A stretch of DNA of 64,000 bases from Toxorhynchites rutilus septentrionalis (lineage: Eukaryota; Arthropoda; Insecta; Diptera; Culicidae). Shown piece by piece: positions 46,255-58,861 of the stretch. The position numbers were made by a program, and so were the translations under genes. A model generated the notes under the pieces. The model made no database searches and was not told the DNA's origin. It saw only the letters and a list, made by a program, of their open reading frames with translations. Numbering within the stretch: the first letter of the stretch is position 1; each line of letters opens with the position of its first letter. Where the stretch lies: NCBI RefSeq assembly GCF_029784135.1, contig NC_073744.1:27758981-27822980 (forward strand), given 5' to 3'.

Positions 46255-47635
46255 AATGCACTCAAATTCATGATTAACTGAAACAATTTAATTTATAATT
46301 AAGACACTAAAAGGTTCTTTCCCATAAAGTACTTCACTTTTTGATAATGTATTTTTCTGCATTTTAGTTTTTTATTGTATTAATTTTTTGATAAATTAAA
46401 TGAATCAGGCATTATCAATAAAATATCAGAGTCTCGTCTATTCTGTTATCCTCACTACACTTTGGAGCATATATGATATCTAATAAAAGGTTATGTTTTG
46501 TGGGATTTTTTTATTTGAAACTTACCACGTCAGATCATGTCATGATCTGAAATAAAAAGTATTTGATATTTACGAATGAATATCTAGTAGCGATGAATAC
46601 GAAATAAGTATTGTGATGAGAACGCAACTTTACCGTAACAGTTTGCATTGAAACGAATGAATTGTGATAATTCTAAAGTATGTGTTTTATTTAAAATTCA
46701 ACGACAACTCAGTTCATGTCTGTTCACTTAGATCCATATCCGTGACATGTAACGGGTTCGATTGGTTTTATGTTTCTAGAATTAAAAGAAAAAAATACTG
46801 AAATTAGAAAATTAACTCAGAATTAAATATGTAAGGTTACCAAAACATATGTAAAAACCATTTAGGCCAAGTGATACTCCAGTTTCCTATCGCAGTATAA
46901 CCAAAAACACGATGTTGAAAGGATATAATGGGAACGGTGATCCGCTAGAATATGATAACAACGCCCTTCACTGAGGGCTTTCACGATAATATTTTAGATC
47001 CTTTTCTAGAATGTTTAGCTCACTAACTAATACTAAGATACACACATTCAGATCGCAATGCAACAGAAGAAAAATAATTCACTTTACGAAGCTGAAAATT
47101 GCAACAAACAACAATCATATTGTAACCGCATTTAATCAAACATAAAACGGAAAATGTATGGTAATCATAGTTCTTGAGCGAATGAGTTGTGAATTTCTCT
47201 TACTGGTTTTATACATAGAAAAAAATATGATTGAGGAAAGCATGCAAATTTGATCCCCAAAACTTTGATAAGATGTTTACTTTTTTTATACTACATAATT
47301 TAACGTTAATCCAAGGATAGAATAAACCATTTGTTAATTCCTGCTCTTACTTAGTAGGAAGTAGGCACACGAAACCACACCTGAACGTTTGTTTACGCTT
47401 CGTTAGATGTCTATAGAGGAGGCAAAAAAAAGTGAATAGATAGTTCGGAATTATTTTTCAATAAAATATATTATGCAAAACATTTCGGAGTGATTACATG
47501 AAATCCAACTCATATCACATCATTTTGGACGCTGCTGTGTAGATTCAAACAAAATAACACCACGGAACGGTAAACTTTGGCGGAACAGGAATTCTATGAT
47601 ATCGTATGCATGTTTCGCATGCAAGGAATATATTC
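46255..47635. other. No supported gene
   Basis: AT-rich intergenic or 3' flanking DNA. No frame, repeat or RNA gene that I can support. Confidence 0.45.
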
Positions 47636-47925
47636 TGACGTGGGACTACGTCTTTCATTTCTATACTATGATTACTTGTTGGGCAGGAAACAAATGGATG
47701 CTCAGGTGCCTCAGTTATTACTCGTATTCGATAGAGTGCCGAATAAAAAAAAGTCACAGGAGGGTTGTGTCCAAGACACGACCGCATAGTTGACGTAGGA
47801 TTACATTAGGCTATCTGTTGATTTTGGATATGTTTGAAGAATTACATCGTCAAACTCTTTGATAATGATTTTGTGTCCCTGAAAAGGGCCGTTTTGTTTG
47901 GTTGTTGGGCAGTGTTTACCGAGGG
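47636..47925. repeat. Paralogous copy of the histone stem-loop/module segment
   Basis: Contains TTCTGACGTGGGACTACGTC at 47634-47653, the GGTTGTGTCC..GACACGACC hairpin at 47763-47783 and TTGACGTAGGATTAC. It then continues with sequence matching the reverse complement of 36800-36960 as far as a minus-strand stem-loop (GGCCCTTTTCAGGGAC, 47875-47890) and beyond. Confidence 0.8.
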
Positions 47926-48667
47926 ATGACGACAAGAGGATGGTAAACAGTCGTTGGATGATGCATATCAGTTGAAAGATACCGAAGTGGAACGAGATAT
48001 GATGAAAACCACCCTCTGTGATCCTAGACGAGATACCTTCTGTGTTATATATGGATGAAATAAAAAAAACTCACCAATGTAATATAAGATAACTATCAAT
48101 ACCGAATATAATTATAAATTTATCTCATCAGTAAAAACATGTTACATTAATATAGAGAAAACATATTTGAAATGGAAAAGGTATTTTATTTTTTTTAAAT
48201 TTTTTTTACTTTCTGAGGGTTTATTCAACCCAATGCAAATTTGATTTGGACTAACAGCACCTAATACTATATGTAGAACATATGGAATATCATTTTTCTA
48301 ATATTTCTTCACTTTCCAATTTTTCTCTCCGTATAAACTTTCCTTGGGTGAAAATTAACACAAAAAAAAACAGACAGCTTTAACCAAACGACCCGTTCTC
48401 GAGTGAGAAGACACCTTGGTTTGTATTTATGAAAATTGAAATAAATCGTTTCATATATCAAGTCATTTTTTACACAACTGCTACCATATACAATTTTACA
48501 CTTACACTTGTGCTGAATGTCTCACAATATACGATCGGTCATTGATATCAAATTTCACGAAGCAACCAACATGAAAGTTCCAAATTTAAATTTTATTTGC
48601 TGGAATTAATCGTTTTACTCACCTTACTTGCAATATAAAAATGACCCCGACTTGCTTATATTTGCAT
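47926..48667. other. No gene recognised
   Basis: AT-rich sequence without supported features. Confidence 0.4.
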
Positions 48668-48712
48668 TAAGAGACGAATGAACTCTCTGAGTTTAAAGTC
48701 TCTTTAATTCAA
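48668..48712 (+). mobile_element. 3' tail of the SINE-like retroposon family
   Basis: AGAGACGAATGAACTCTCTG, then TTTAAAGTCTCTTTAATTC and AATACCGTTACCG, matching the 3' end of the insertion at 37435-37633. Only the tail is present. Confidence 0.7.
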
Positions 48713-48724
48713 TACCGTTACCGT

Positions 48725-48880
48725 TATATTTGCAATGCCGATTTTCCCCGGGCACCTTGGTTTTAATGTCTCTGTTAGGGAACACATTTCGGTAGGAACA
48801 AAATCTCCCCCTACTTTCATGTATTTGCAATGTCGATTTCCCCCAGGCAGCTTAGTGTTGATGTCTCTGTTAGGGACCTG
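48725..48880 (+). repeat. Patch of 110-bp satellite family
   Basis: Two units with TTTGCAATG.CGATTT.CCCC.GGCA and GATGTCTCTGTTAGGGA, related to the arrays at 4140-4385 and 25100-25676. Confidence 0.75.
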
Positions 48881-51220
48881 CTGCATGTGTCGTCATTCTC
48901 GACCAATGCAAATATTTGACTTATCGGGGAACGAAAGAAGCGAAGCAGGCGAAAAAGAAATGACGTCAATTTCGACCAATCAGTACCGTTTGGATAGGGG
49001 TTGAGATTTTTCAATTGTTCGATATATATATATTATTTTATTCAAAGTGAAAAATTGTTATAGAGTGCCGCAATGTTTGATGTAAAAATCTCATCAATCC
49101 GTCATGAAATGACTGAGCAATAAGCGTTTGAAATTGGACATTTTTCACGATGCGATCGATATTCATTTTTCAATTTGTACCCCAATATGTTCCCGAAAGA
49201 CGTAATCCTACGTCAAAAGCTACAATGCGTGCGTGTGAAGCAAAAATCCACAAGTATTCTCCAGCAGACGGTATGAGAGCCGACGTGATGTATTATTTAA
49301 TCGAGCCTCAACCTTGGGTTTGAAGCTGCGAACAGAATCGCACCGCCGTGAAGGATAACACCACTGAAGCGAGTCTGTGTAACAGGAATCACGAATGGAA
49401 TTTTGAATTCTGAACGTACAAACAATTAGCAATCTATGGATGAAAAATAGTGAATTGCTGATGCAATAAACTAAGTGAATTGGAAAAACTTTTTATTAAC
49501 CCGTTAACTGCCATGTCAGTCACCGGTGACTGATTTTTCGTTCAAGTCGCGTCCATCCAATTGCTATAAAACACTCAACGTGTTAAGTAGGTTAAAAAAT
49601 ACGAACATGGTGCCGATTTTTCCAATAATCATTCACTTTTTGCGCATTATAATATTTGTTCTGAAAATGGTTAATAATCATGAAAAAATTGGTTCTAACG
49701 TAAAACACAGATTTATTGTATGTATTACTTTTAAATGTTAATGGAAGTCGCTTTTAAAATTATTTTTATTGAATTTTCATGAATATTCTTTTTCATATAT
49801 AGAGAGGTTAGTTGGTCACACAACAACGGGACATACGATTCAGGGTTGACAGGTGTTTTTTTTTTCAAATGTGATCGTCCGGGAAGGAGGCTTGGGGTAA
49901 ATTTTTCGATTTTGAGTTTTTTCGTGATTCAGGACCAAAAAACCCTTAAGAATCGATTGAGACCCATCCGAGGTTTCTAGGTTGAAAACTCGGCCCGTTA
50001 GATGGTTTTTTGTACAAGGTCAATTCGAAAAGTTTATTAAAAAAGTAACAAAACAATTTATAATATTTTTTTTGTTTTGACGGTTTTATCGGCATTTCAT
50101 AGACAATTATCATCGGGTGGAGAAATATAATCGTCAAGTTCTTTCTCATACGAAGCACGATTCATTGCTTCATACTTATTGAATTTACTTTGCAATTCTT
50201 TCAACGACGCATACGAATCCATCACTTTGCACACCGGTAACAATTATTTAGAACAAAATTACGACTGAAAAGTATTTATTTATAAAATGAATTAAATCAC
50301 GTCTTTGCGATGTCAAAATCAAAAACACGAGTAACACTAAAACCGCAAAGTGATAGGAAATGTTTCATCTTCACACAACCATGGAAATGTCGATACATTC
50401 ACCCAAAGTAACAAAAACAAGCAAGATTAAAACGTATTTTGTGCCCAAACTAGTTAACTAGAGATTTCATCCAATACGAAACCTTGAAAACAGATGTTTT
50501 ATTAGTGTAAACTTTAAACGCGTTTTTCCCGGAAACTTGATTTTACCCTAAGCCCTAACAAATGTCTTCACCGTCATATCGGAGGAAACTGAAATTCATA
50601 ACTTACTTTTGAACAATATTTGATAGCTTATTCAATGTTTATTCTAATTGGTATTGTTATATAGCGCATTTCATTAAAAATATCTTGAGGTTTTCAAGTT
50701 TATTCCAATAAATGTGAACAAAAAATATAAGGCGCCACTGCGAACTAAATTTTATGAGTTTAGAAATGATAATTGACTTGATAAATCGTTGATTTAGTAA
50801 ATGTAGCCTAAGTTCTCCCGCAAAACAGAACTGAGATGGTTCAATTTGTTTTTTTTTCAGCTTTGATGTTTTGATCGTAACTCAAACCATATTCATTAAT
50901 CTAATTATTAAAAGGATATGTAACCTGAAAACCTTCGATTTGCAAAGTGGTCGTTTGAAAGATCTAGGTGAATCTATTGTATAGTATAGGCCTAAAATAA
51001 TAGAAATATAATGTCATAATCATTTGAATTCTAGAGCGCAAATAAACTAATGTCTTCTAGAAACAATATGTATTCAGACCGCTTGAAGTTCTCCAGAATT
51101 TGAAGTAAAAGTCGCTTTGTTGTTGAATTCATCTATATGCTTGTGGATTTTCTGCTTGAAAGGTTTGAAAAAAGCTCGAGACAAAAGTCTCCGTTGATCA
51201 CATAGAAAAAAGTTATAGAA
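48881..51220. other. Unassigned; one module and one small frame
   Basis: A GACGTAATCCTACGTCAA module lies at 49199-49216. A 41-codon - strand frame at 50097-50222 (starting MDSYASLKELQSKFNKYEAM, acidic end) has protein-like composition and may be a transposon remnant; I cannot place it. Nothing else is supported. Confidence 0.3.
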
Positions 51221-52318
51221 GGTTGTGTTCAAGACACGGCCACATTGTTGACGTAGAACTACACGGTGTTATTTTATTAAAGTCGCTTGTCTTCGTATAT
51301 TTTTTAGAATGCTACGAAATTTTACAAATAACTGTTTAGTAGAACGGTTTGGTCGCCCTAAAATGGTTTGAAAAAAATATATTAATATAAGCCCTTTATA
51401 TTAATATTTTCGGTCTATATATATTTTTTTGCTCTCATCCTTGGTGGAGATGGTTTTGCTACTGTCATGCGAAACCAAATCACATACCAAATTTCTGAAC
51501 AATTATTTCTTTAGTGAGCCGATGACAGCCTAGTTTGATCATTCCCCACACAATTGCGAGGTTCAGAACCTTAATGGGATGGCATCAGTTTGATGCAATG
51601 ATTGCAATGCCAGAGACATCAGCAAGTAAGCAATTTGGGCGCTTCCACAGCTCAATCCGAAACGAAGACATGTGATGACGCAAAACAAGGAAGAACAAGC
51701 AATATTCATTGCTTCGTATCTAGAACGATACTGAAAGTTTGCCTCAGCGAGATTCAATATTTATGCTCGAAGCAAATATTCCCTTCGTTCTTCTTCTTTT
51801 CTTTGTTCAGGGATACTTTAAATCATTCCTCTTCGTTACTTGCCGGTAAGTTGCTCGTTATTGACGGCACGAGTAGGGAAGTTCATAAATGAGCAGAACA
51901 AATGTACAGGAAAACCTGTTTTTGTGCGGTTGCTTTTTGTACGATTTTTCATTTGTGTGGTTGTTTAGGTGCGATTCTATTATTTGTGCGATTAGTTTGT
52001 GTGATTCAAGACCCGATGTCATAATAAAATCGCACAAACGAGAAATCACCCAAAAACGGACCGCACAAAAACAGGTTTGCCTGTATAGGAAAATGGAAAT
52101 GCTTCTAGTTTTCATCAATTCAAACCGTATACACACCAGGGGATTGTAATACATAGCATAACAAACAAATCTTAGAGAATTTCCGACTTGTTTGGTATGT
52201 AAATCGTCAAAATCCGTCCGCGGCAAAAATACTTATTAACGTTAATTCTTTTTTTTTTCATAAAAACAATCTGTTTCTTGATTTGGCACCCTTAATGAAA
52301 GACGTAGTTCTACGTCAA
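51221..52318 (+). repeat. Composite repeat, copy B
   Basis: Starts with GGTTGTGTTCAAGACACGGCC..TTGACGTAGAACTACAC and ends with GAAAGACGTAGTTCTACGTC, like copy A at 11669-13246. Shared interior words include TTTGCCTCAGCGAGATTC, AAGTTGCTCGTTATTGAC and ATTTGGCACCCTTAATG. It carries a MITE absent from copy A and lacks most of the ORF1-like frame of copy A. Confidence 0.65.
51907..52083. repeat. 177-bp MITE with empty site in copy A
   Basis: Inverted ends CAGG.AAACCTGTTTTTGTGC, flanked by TA (51905-51906, 52084-52085). Copy A around 13011-13024 reads AAATGTATGGGAAAATGG, the unoccupied version of AAATGTA[element]TATAGGAAAATGG, which proves the borders. Confidence 0.9.
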
Positions 52319-52920
52319 AAAGTAGACAAGTGACACTGATAAAAAAAACGTGACAAAATTCCTAATTCTTAGGCGATATTTTCAGCCAATAGTTAAAATT
52401 TCTTGGAAATAATATCTTTGGAAAACCCGCGTACGCTATCACACTGAAATGTATTTACATATTTCATAATGTGTTCAAATTGTCTTCACAAAATCAAATA
52501 ATGTCTTAACAGTAAGTCAAATGTCTTCAAAATTAAAACATGTCTTCAAACCTGGCATCTTTGCCAGGTGAATATCGGCCTGTTCGCGGATGAACTGGGT
52601 GAACACTATTTACAACTGCAAAGTCGCGAAGTAATCGAGTTTGTTTTGTTTTTCATTCGCTGCAGCAAAGTGTCATCAACCTGTTACAGGAGACGTCTCT
52701 TTTATTTTATTTTCCACCGCGGCGAATTTTTCTTCAGCATCGCAATTTTAATCTTATGACAGATTTGCATAACAACACCCCAGCCGCCTCAATTATTTTC
52801 TAATTTGGCTAGTGACCTTGGAAGATATCGTGCATCCAGTGATTGAAACATTGGTGAAGTCATCGCAGTGATAAAAATAGGCAACTATTTTCCGAAAGCG
52901 AATGTTTCGGTCTGCCTAAA

Positions 52921-53888
52921 ATGGCTGTGGAATCTTCAGTTTCCGATAAGAGCTACTTTCAACGTTTCTGTGACTATATGAAACGTGATACGAAAGGAGT
53001 AGAGGTGAGGCAATGTTTAAAAAAAATTGTATATTGTGACACTGAATAGAATCAATAATAAATTCCAGATTGCGACATACACCCTGTCCGGAGTGCTTCT
53101 CGTCGTCGCTTACAATAAAGTCAGACCGGTGAATATCATGCGCCTAAGTAGCCAGTTTTTTTATATTAACTAATAAATATGCTTTATATATTTGCTCAAG
53201 ATAACCCGCTTCAGCAAACCATCGGACATCCCCAAACATTTCATCCGTGAGCAGATTCCCCAATATGGTCGCGTCCAGAAGATTGAACCTTCCTTACAAT
53301 CTGGCCCGCTGCTCATGGTGAAACATCGGCCACCACTCAACTTGATTTTCTGGTCCGACAAAACCATCCCTGTGAAGGTGGCCGGAATCGATGTCAACGC
53401 GAACGGCTACTCTTGGCTGCAATCTGTCGTGGTAAATCGGCAAATCACGTTCATCCCTGTTAAAGGTGAAACATCGGGCAACTACGCCGAATGCTGTGTG
53501 CACTTCTATGATCGATCGAAGCAAGGCAAAACCAGTCGCAGAGTGGATGTAGGTCAGGCACTGCTCTCCTTGGGTTTCGCCAAGATGAGTGTTCCGGTGC
53601 CGAAGCGGCATCCGGTCGCTGCTAGCAAGGATCCCTTCGAAAGTCACATCCAATCGTATTTCAAATCGCTGGCTCGAAGCGAAAACGTTGCCAAGGATCG
53701 AAGAGTGGGCTTGTGGCAGCAGAGGTAAGACTAGTTGTGTTCTGCCCCATTATTGAACAGTAACTACACGTCTTTCTTTCAGTCTTCCGCCCAGAATGTG
53801 GCCCGTTAAAGTTTGGCATAACGTTTTGGACGGGCTTGTTATGAGATTCCGGCCACAATCGCATCGTTTGCCAGAGTTGGTTCGATGA
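52921..53888 (+). CDS. C3orf33-like protein (SNase-like fold)
   Basis: Four exons: 52921-53004, 53069-53128, 53201-53724 and 53783-53888, all with GT/AG borders in matching phase, giving 257 residues. The N terminus is MAVESSVSDKSYFQRFC. A hydrophobic stretch (TYTLSGVLLVVAYN, residues about 31-44) could be a membrane anchor. From SKPSDIPKHFIREQ the order of conserved blocks matches vertebrate C3orf33: VKHRPPLNLIFW, VKVAGIDVN, a central beta region, then GQALLSLGFAK and GLWQQR. The fold is related to staphylococcal nuclease, but no nuclease active-site residues are evident and the biochemical role is unknown. The neighbouring DNA on both sides is repetitive, so this is a compact gene island. 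The next host gene is on the other strand. Confidence 0.85.
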
Positions 53889-54217
53889 AGATGAAAAAAA
53901 AAAAGCTGAGCAAGTGCTACAAATCAGTCGTTGTTTGTCTAACAAACTTATCAATATTTTACTTCGTTCTGCCGCCAGCTCTATCGAGAAACTATACCTC
54001 TGAGATTTTACTGCGTGAAAGATACCGAAATGTTTTGTGCCTAATATTTATCAGTATAAATTCATATTTTCAAAACTTGTTTTCGTGGGATCGATGACAA
54101 GAAAAAGTCATGGGATTTTATTTTGATTTATTTATAATGATGCTACATTCCTTGAAGAGAATAGATCTGATTCACAATATTGTTCCGCCATTGTACTCGG
54201 TCTATAGTTGCAGTTTT

Positions 54218-55579
54218 CCAACTCCCGACTGCACCGATTATTGCCAATTCCTGCTCCACCTGGTCCAAGAACTTCGCCTCACTCGTTGGGCTCCTCTTCT
54301 TCTTGTTCCTACCGGATTCGATGCGAACGGCATTTTTTCAGGGCTGCTGTCCGAGAATCTTGCAACATTCGCGTATCGCACTCGTCCAGCCTTGGCGACT
54401 TTCTGAATGCTGGGTTCGCCGTAGAGTTGCGCCAGTTCTTGGTTCATTCTTGCAACTTGGTTCTCCATACTACCACCCTATATTATTCTAAGCACTCGGC
54501 GTTCGAAAACACACTTCGTAAGGGGTCGGAGTTTGTTAGACCTTGACGATTTGCGGAGCCCAGAGTAGGCGCGACTTCCATTGACTATGCGTCTTCGATT
54601 TTAACTGCTGTTGTTGTTGTCAGTTATTATCAACGAGCCAAGGTAGACAGTTTCCTCTACCACCTCGAGCACGTCGCCATGGATCATACCACTACTATCA
54701 AGAAGAATTCGGTTGCGATCGGTCTCTCCTGCTAGCATGTATTTAGTCTTAGACGCATTCATCCCAACCCAATCAGCCCTGCTTCGTGTTTCAGTCGGGT
54801 ATACAAGTCCGCTACCATCGCATGTGCTCTTCCGATTATGTGCTCTTCCGATTACGTCTACGTCGTCGGCGAAGCAGATAAACTGACTAGACTCGTTGAA
54901 AATAATGCCCCGCATGCTGAATCTCGCTCTCCGCATAACACTTTTCAGCGCCACGTTGAAGAGCAGATAGTCATGAGTCCATCGCCATGTCGAAGTCCTC
55001 TGTGAGTCTTAAACGATTCCAACAGATCACCCAAGATCCGCTCACCGTTCATCGTTGCCTGAATCAGTCTTGTCAGCTTTCTGGGAAAGCCGTATTCGGG
55101 ACCTAGGGACCTGATACTCGTGGCACATTTGGAGGATCTACCGCAATGTAGAAATCTGATCCATCGTCTAGAAACCGGACATGAATCCAGTCTGATAAAT
55201 TCCCACAAATATACTTACTATTGGCCTTAGACGAAGAAAGAGGATCTGAGACAGAATTTTGTAGGCACCGTCCAGAATTGTGATGACACGGTAGTTACCA
55301 TAATGCAGCTTTGCACCTTTTTTATAGATGGGGCAAATTATTCCGTCCTCCAACTCCTCCGGTAACTGTTTTGTGCGCCCAGATCCTGACTATCAACCGG
55401 TGCATACACTCTACAAGTTTTCCCGGACCTCCCTTGAAGAGCTCCGCTAAGAGGCCATCTGTAGAGTCGGACCCCTTGTCAAGCCCTTTAGAAACATGTA
55501 TCGTATGATTGACAGAAACGTTTGCTAGAAGACACATATACACTAGGGTGCCAACGAAAATGGTCATCTCTAATATCAA
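54218..55579 (-). pseudogene. Non-LTR retrotransposon reverse transcriptase remnant
   Basis: Read on the - strand, pieces of an RT follow each other in several frames: CPIYKKGAKLHYGNYRVITI and AYKILSQILFLRLRPI (finger region), GFPRKLTRLIQATMNGER, RGLRHGDGL, FICFADDVDVIGR (the catalytic box, with FADD in place of the usual YADD) and NASKTKYMLAGE. A thumb/C-terminal part follows at 54468-54238 (AQLYGEPSIQKVAKAGRVRY, NPVGTRRRGAQR). A deletion and frameshifts separate them, and endonuclease and ORF1 are absent. Clade not assigned. Confidence 0.8.
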
Positions 55580-55965
55580 AAAGTTACCTCATAAAAAATG
55601 TTCACCACCTCGAAAAAACATCCTATGCCAAATATTAGCTCAATCGGAATTAAGGGAGAGTGGCGCAGAGCGGTCAAAGTTTAGTTGAAGAAAAATCACC
55701 CAAGGGAGGAGTAAAGGAAATCGGAGTTTACAAGAAGAAAATTTTGATGCCAAATGACTTCAAATTGCATGAAACGTCGAGATCTAGTGTCATCTCGAAA
55801 AATTAATTTTAATCAAAAATCGACACTCTGGGGCTTTTCTTCGGAATACGAAACGAAACGTATGGTTTTGGGTACCAATAAAAATAGTTATCTCGATTTT
55901 TCATTCGGAACTTGCTGCGAAATGTTGATTTGCACGATAATATACCTTTTGCAATATATTACTAT
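55541..55965 (+). repeat. Dispersed repeat family R3, copy 3
   Basis: Begins CTAGGGTGCCAACGAAAATG and shares CACCTCGAAAAAACATC, CATGAAACGTCGAGATCTAG and TTTTTCATTCGGAACTTGC with the copies at 24003 and 32838. Truncated by the gypsy LTR at 55966. Confidence 0.85.
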
Positions 55966-58684
55966 TGTATATTGAATTACAATTTAGATTAGTTGAATTC
56001 TAGAGTGTATTCGAACACCTATGAAATGAGTATATTGTATAGACACTTTAAATAATTTCATTTGTACGTGTATTCAGCATTCAGCGAGATAAAAATACTG
56101 CTGTCAGAGTAGTTGGTTGAAATAAACTTTCTTTCCTACTTCGACTCCCAAACAAGTCACAAGCTTTTTTATTGTACTCCGAAGAATTTGATTCAGCATC
56201 ATTAGTAGTTTCCCTCGGATTTCCCTCGGTGATCCGGAACACATTAGTGGCGACGAGGATAAACGAGAAACGATCAGCGACCGTTTTGAAGAAGCAGCGG
56301 CAGTTTCCTAATCATCCACTTTGATCCGATAAAATAAAACAACGGTAAAAGATAACAAAACAATTGTGGGCCAAAGAAATTTTTGGTAAGGTATTGTGCG
56401 ATCATTGTTCAGTGGTGACAAACGCTTCTGTAAACCATTGCACCATTTGCTTCCCGCGGACGTGTTTGTTTCTTTAACAAAGGAATACAATTAACACAAC
56501 TAAATCTTCTATTTCTAAGAAAGTGCATTTGAAGGAAAAGCTTTCTTTGTTAAAGTTAATAAAAGTGATTTTTCTTTTTCTTCTGAGTTTGGAAGCGCTC
56601 GTGAACAATCGGAAGATTAACTGGCGACAATCATTTTATTTGACTTAGAAGTTTGCTGGTGTTTGCCATTGGCATCGCGGATGAAATTTTGCTGAAAATC
56701 GGTTGGTGCTCGCTTTTGGCATCGGATGAGTGTGGCAGTTGGTTTGGTGAGTTGTATCATTTGATTTATAGACAACTAAGAGAAGTTCAAAACAGACAAC
56801 AGAGCATTTTCGAGCAAGCAGCTTTTTTTGACTGACTTTCATATTTTGACTTGGAGTGCATGAACTTTTCTTCTATAAATAAGATTAGTGGTTTCTGCTT
56901 GTTAAATGTATCTATTGGAAATGATCCTGTAAAGATGAAGATTGATAGTGGCTCTTCTGTATCAGTGATGAGTGAAAATTTGTTTGTTTCAAAATTCAAC
57001 ATTCCCTTGGTGAAAAGTTAAAAACAATTAGTTATAATTTACTGTTCCAGGTTAAAGGTTTCTGGAAAAGTTGAAGTTATTGTTGTATATAAAGGGAAGA
57101 AAGTGAAATTGAATCTTTTGGTTATTGACTGTGATTACCAGTTCGTTCCTTTGCTGGGTAGACCATGGTTGAATGATTTTTTTTCCAACTGAAGACATTT
57201 TTTGGTGATTCAATACCAATGAATTATATTACAGAAAAACTAAATAACGCACTAACTGCTGGAATAAAATTTATTTTTTCTGACGTTTTTGTCAAGGATT
57301 TTTCTGCTCAAATAAATAATTTTGAAGTCGATTTGGTTATGAAAAGCGACATTACAATTTTTAAGAAGGCAAATGACGTTCCCTATCTTTCAGGGGAGAA
57401 GGTTTTGAATTGTTTAGGTAAATTAAAGAAAGATAACGTTATAATTCCTATTCTAACTAGTGAGTGGGCATCACCTGTGGTTGGAGTTGTCAAGAAAAAC
57501 AATGATCAAAAATTAGTAATTGACTACAAAGTTACTATTAACAAGGTAATTATACCGAATGTCTATCCATTGCAATTTGCTCAGGATCTCTTTGCTAGAA
57601 TAGCTGGAGGTAGTGTTTTTTGTGCGTTGGATTTAGAGGAAGCGTACACACACCTATCAATGTCTGAACGCTCACGAAAATTTATGATGATTTATGAAAC
57701 GCAATTAAAGAATATTTTACATATAATAGACTGCTACAGAGCGCTTCCTCTAGTGTTATCTTCCAGCAAGAAATGGATCAGTTTTTGTATGACATTGAAA
57801 ATCTTGTTGCTGCTTGTGATGTTTATGCAAGTATGGTAATTGTTCCAATACAAAACATTACTTCAAAATGGATTCCCACTACAAGACCATTCAGTAGAAT
57901 AAATATAGATTTCAGTAAAAGAACAGTAAAAGACGCGCTCAAAAAGTTTTTGCTAGAGCCTAGAATGCTGGATATAAGCTTAGATGATCAGATTGATCAT
58001 TTTCTATTGATTTATAGAATTAATAACATGATATTAGAGGGTAGTTTCCCTTCTGAAAGAATATTTAGTTATACACCAAAAATGTTGATCGATTTGATCA
58101 ACCCAAAGAAGAATTATTCGTTAATCTTGGTACCACATTCGCTTGATGATGCTTCTAAATCTAATAATAATAATCATCAACATGATCTTTTAGATACAAA
58201 GATGCCTGGAGATATCGTGGGGTACATGTATAACATTCCGCGTTTACAAAAATTTATTAACGCATCAATTTGAAAACGATTCTCTAAAAAGTTATTACAG
58301 ATCACGGTTGGGAACGAGACGACGACTACCGTTCATCCAATGTAAGTCAGTGTCGACCTCTGAAACCGAGATGCCAACCGTGGAGGAGAGAAATGATATT
58401 CGGCAAACGCCGGTTCGAAACAAGAATCAATCAACAGTGAATGGAAGCATAAAGAGAAAGTATCAGCCTGAATCGGTAGTGCTAACTGGCGTATCAAGGC
58501 GTTCGAAGAGAGTGAAGAAGCCAAGAATAGAAAAGAAAGTGAATATCAATATTTTTGAATTATTGTTCTTATTTCTGGATTTTTGTAAGGGGGAAGAGCT
58601 ATATTGAATATTGTATATTGAATTACAATTTAGATTAGTTGAATTCTAGAGTGTATTCGAACATCTATCAAATGAGTATATTTT
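55966..58684 (+). mobile_element. Ty3/gypsy element with large internal deletion
   Basis: The 5' LTR starts TGTATATTGAATTACAATTT (55966) and ends near 56241-56243, followed by a TGGCGACGAGGATAA primer-site-like sequence at 56248. The 3' LTR start is repeated at 58612 after the purine tract AAGGGGGAAGAGC but breaks off after about 73 bp. Total 2.7 kb against 5-7 kb for a full element. Confidence 0.85.
56870..58607 (+). pseudogene. Ty3/gypsy Pol remnant
   Basis: In order: an aspartic protease region (KMKIDSGSSVSVM, 56930-56970), interrupted by a stop; a linker ending LLGRPWLND; the start of a reverse transcriptase (SEWASPVVGVVKK, LVIDYKVTINK, CALDLEEAYTHL, 57460-57655). A jump follows into a frame with RPFSRINIDF (57880-57910), the first integrase Asp region, and the distal integrase. 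The RT catalytic YxDD box, RNase H and most of the integrase core are missing. Gag is not readable. Inactive. Confidence 0.8.
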
Positions 58685-58861
58685 TGGAAGCAATTAAAAG
58701 TTTGAAGAATTTCCAACTTTGTGTAAGTCATTAGCGTATGAGGAAAGGGGAGGGAGTGCAGCCCATTAAGGGAGGATGATTTGATTCTCAATCAAAGCCT
58801 GACAAATCCAGCTAGTATTTTTATAAAATTATAGTTTCATTCAAACTAAAAAAAATGTAAG

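Noticed and set aside
47545..47793. Overlapping 65-80 codon frames on both strands
   Set aside because: They lie in the repeat with palindromic modules; palindromes open frames on both strands.
48900..49040. Promoter with CCAAT and TATA-like words
   Set aside because: GACCAATCAG and TATATATATAT are present, but no gene or transcript-like sequence follows.
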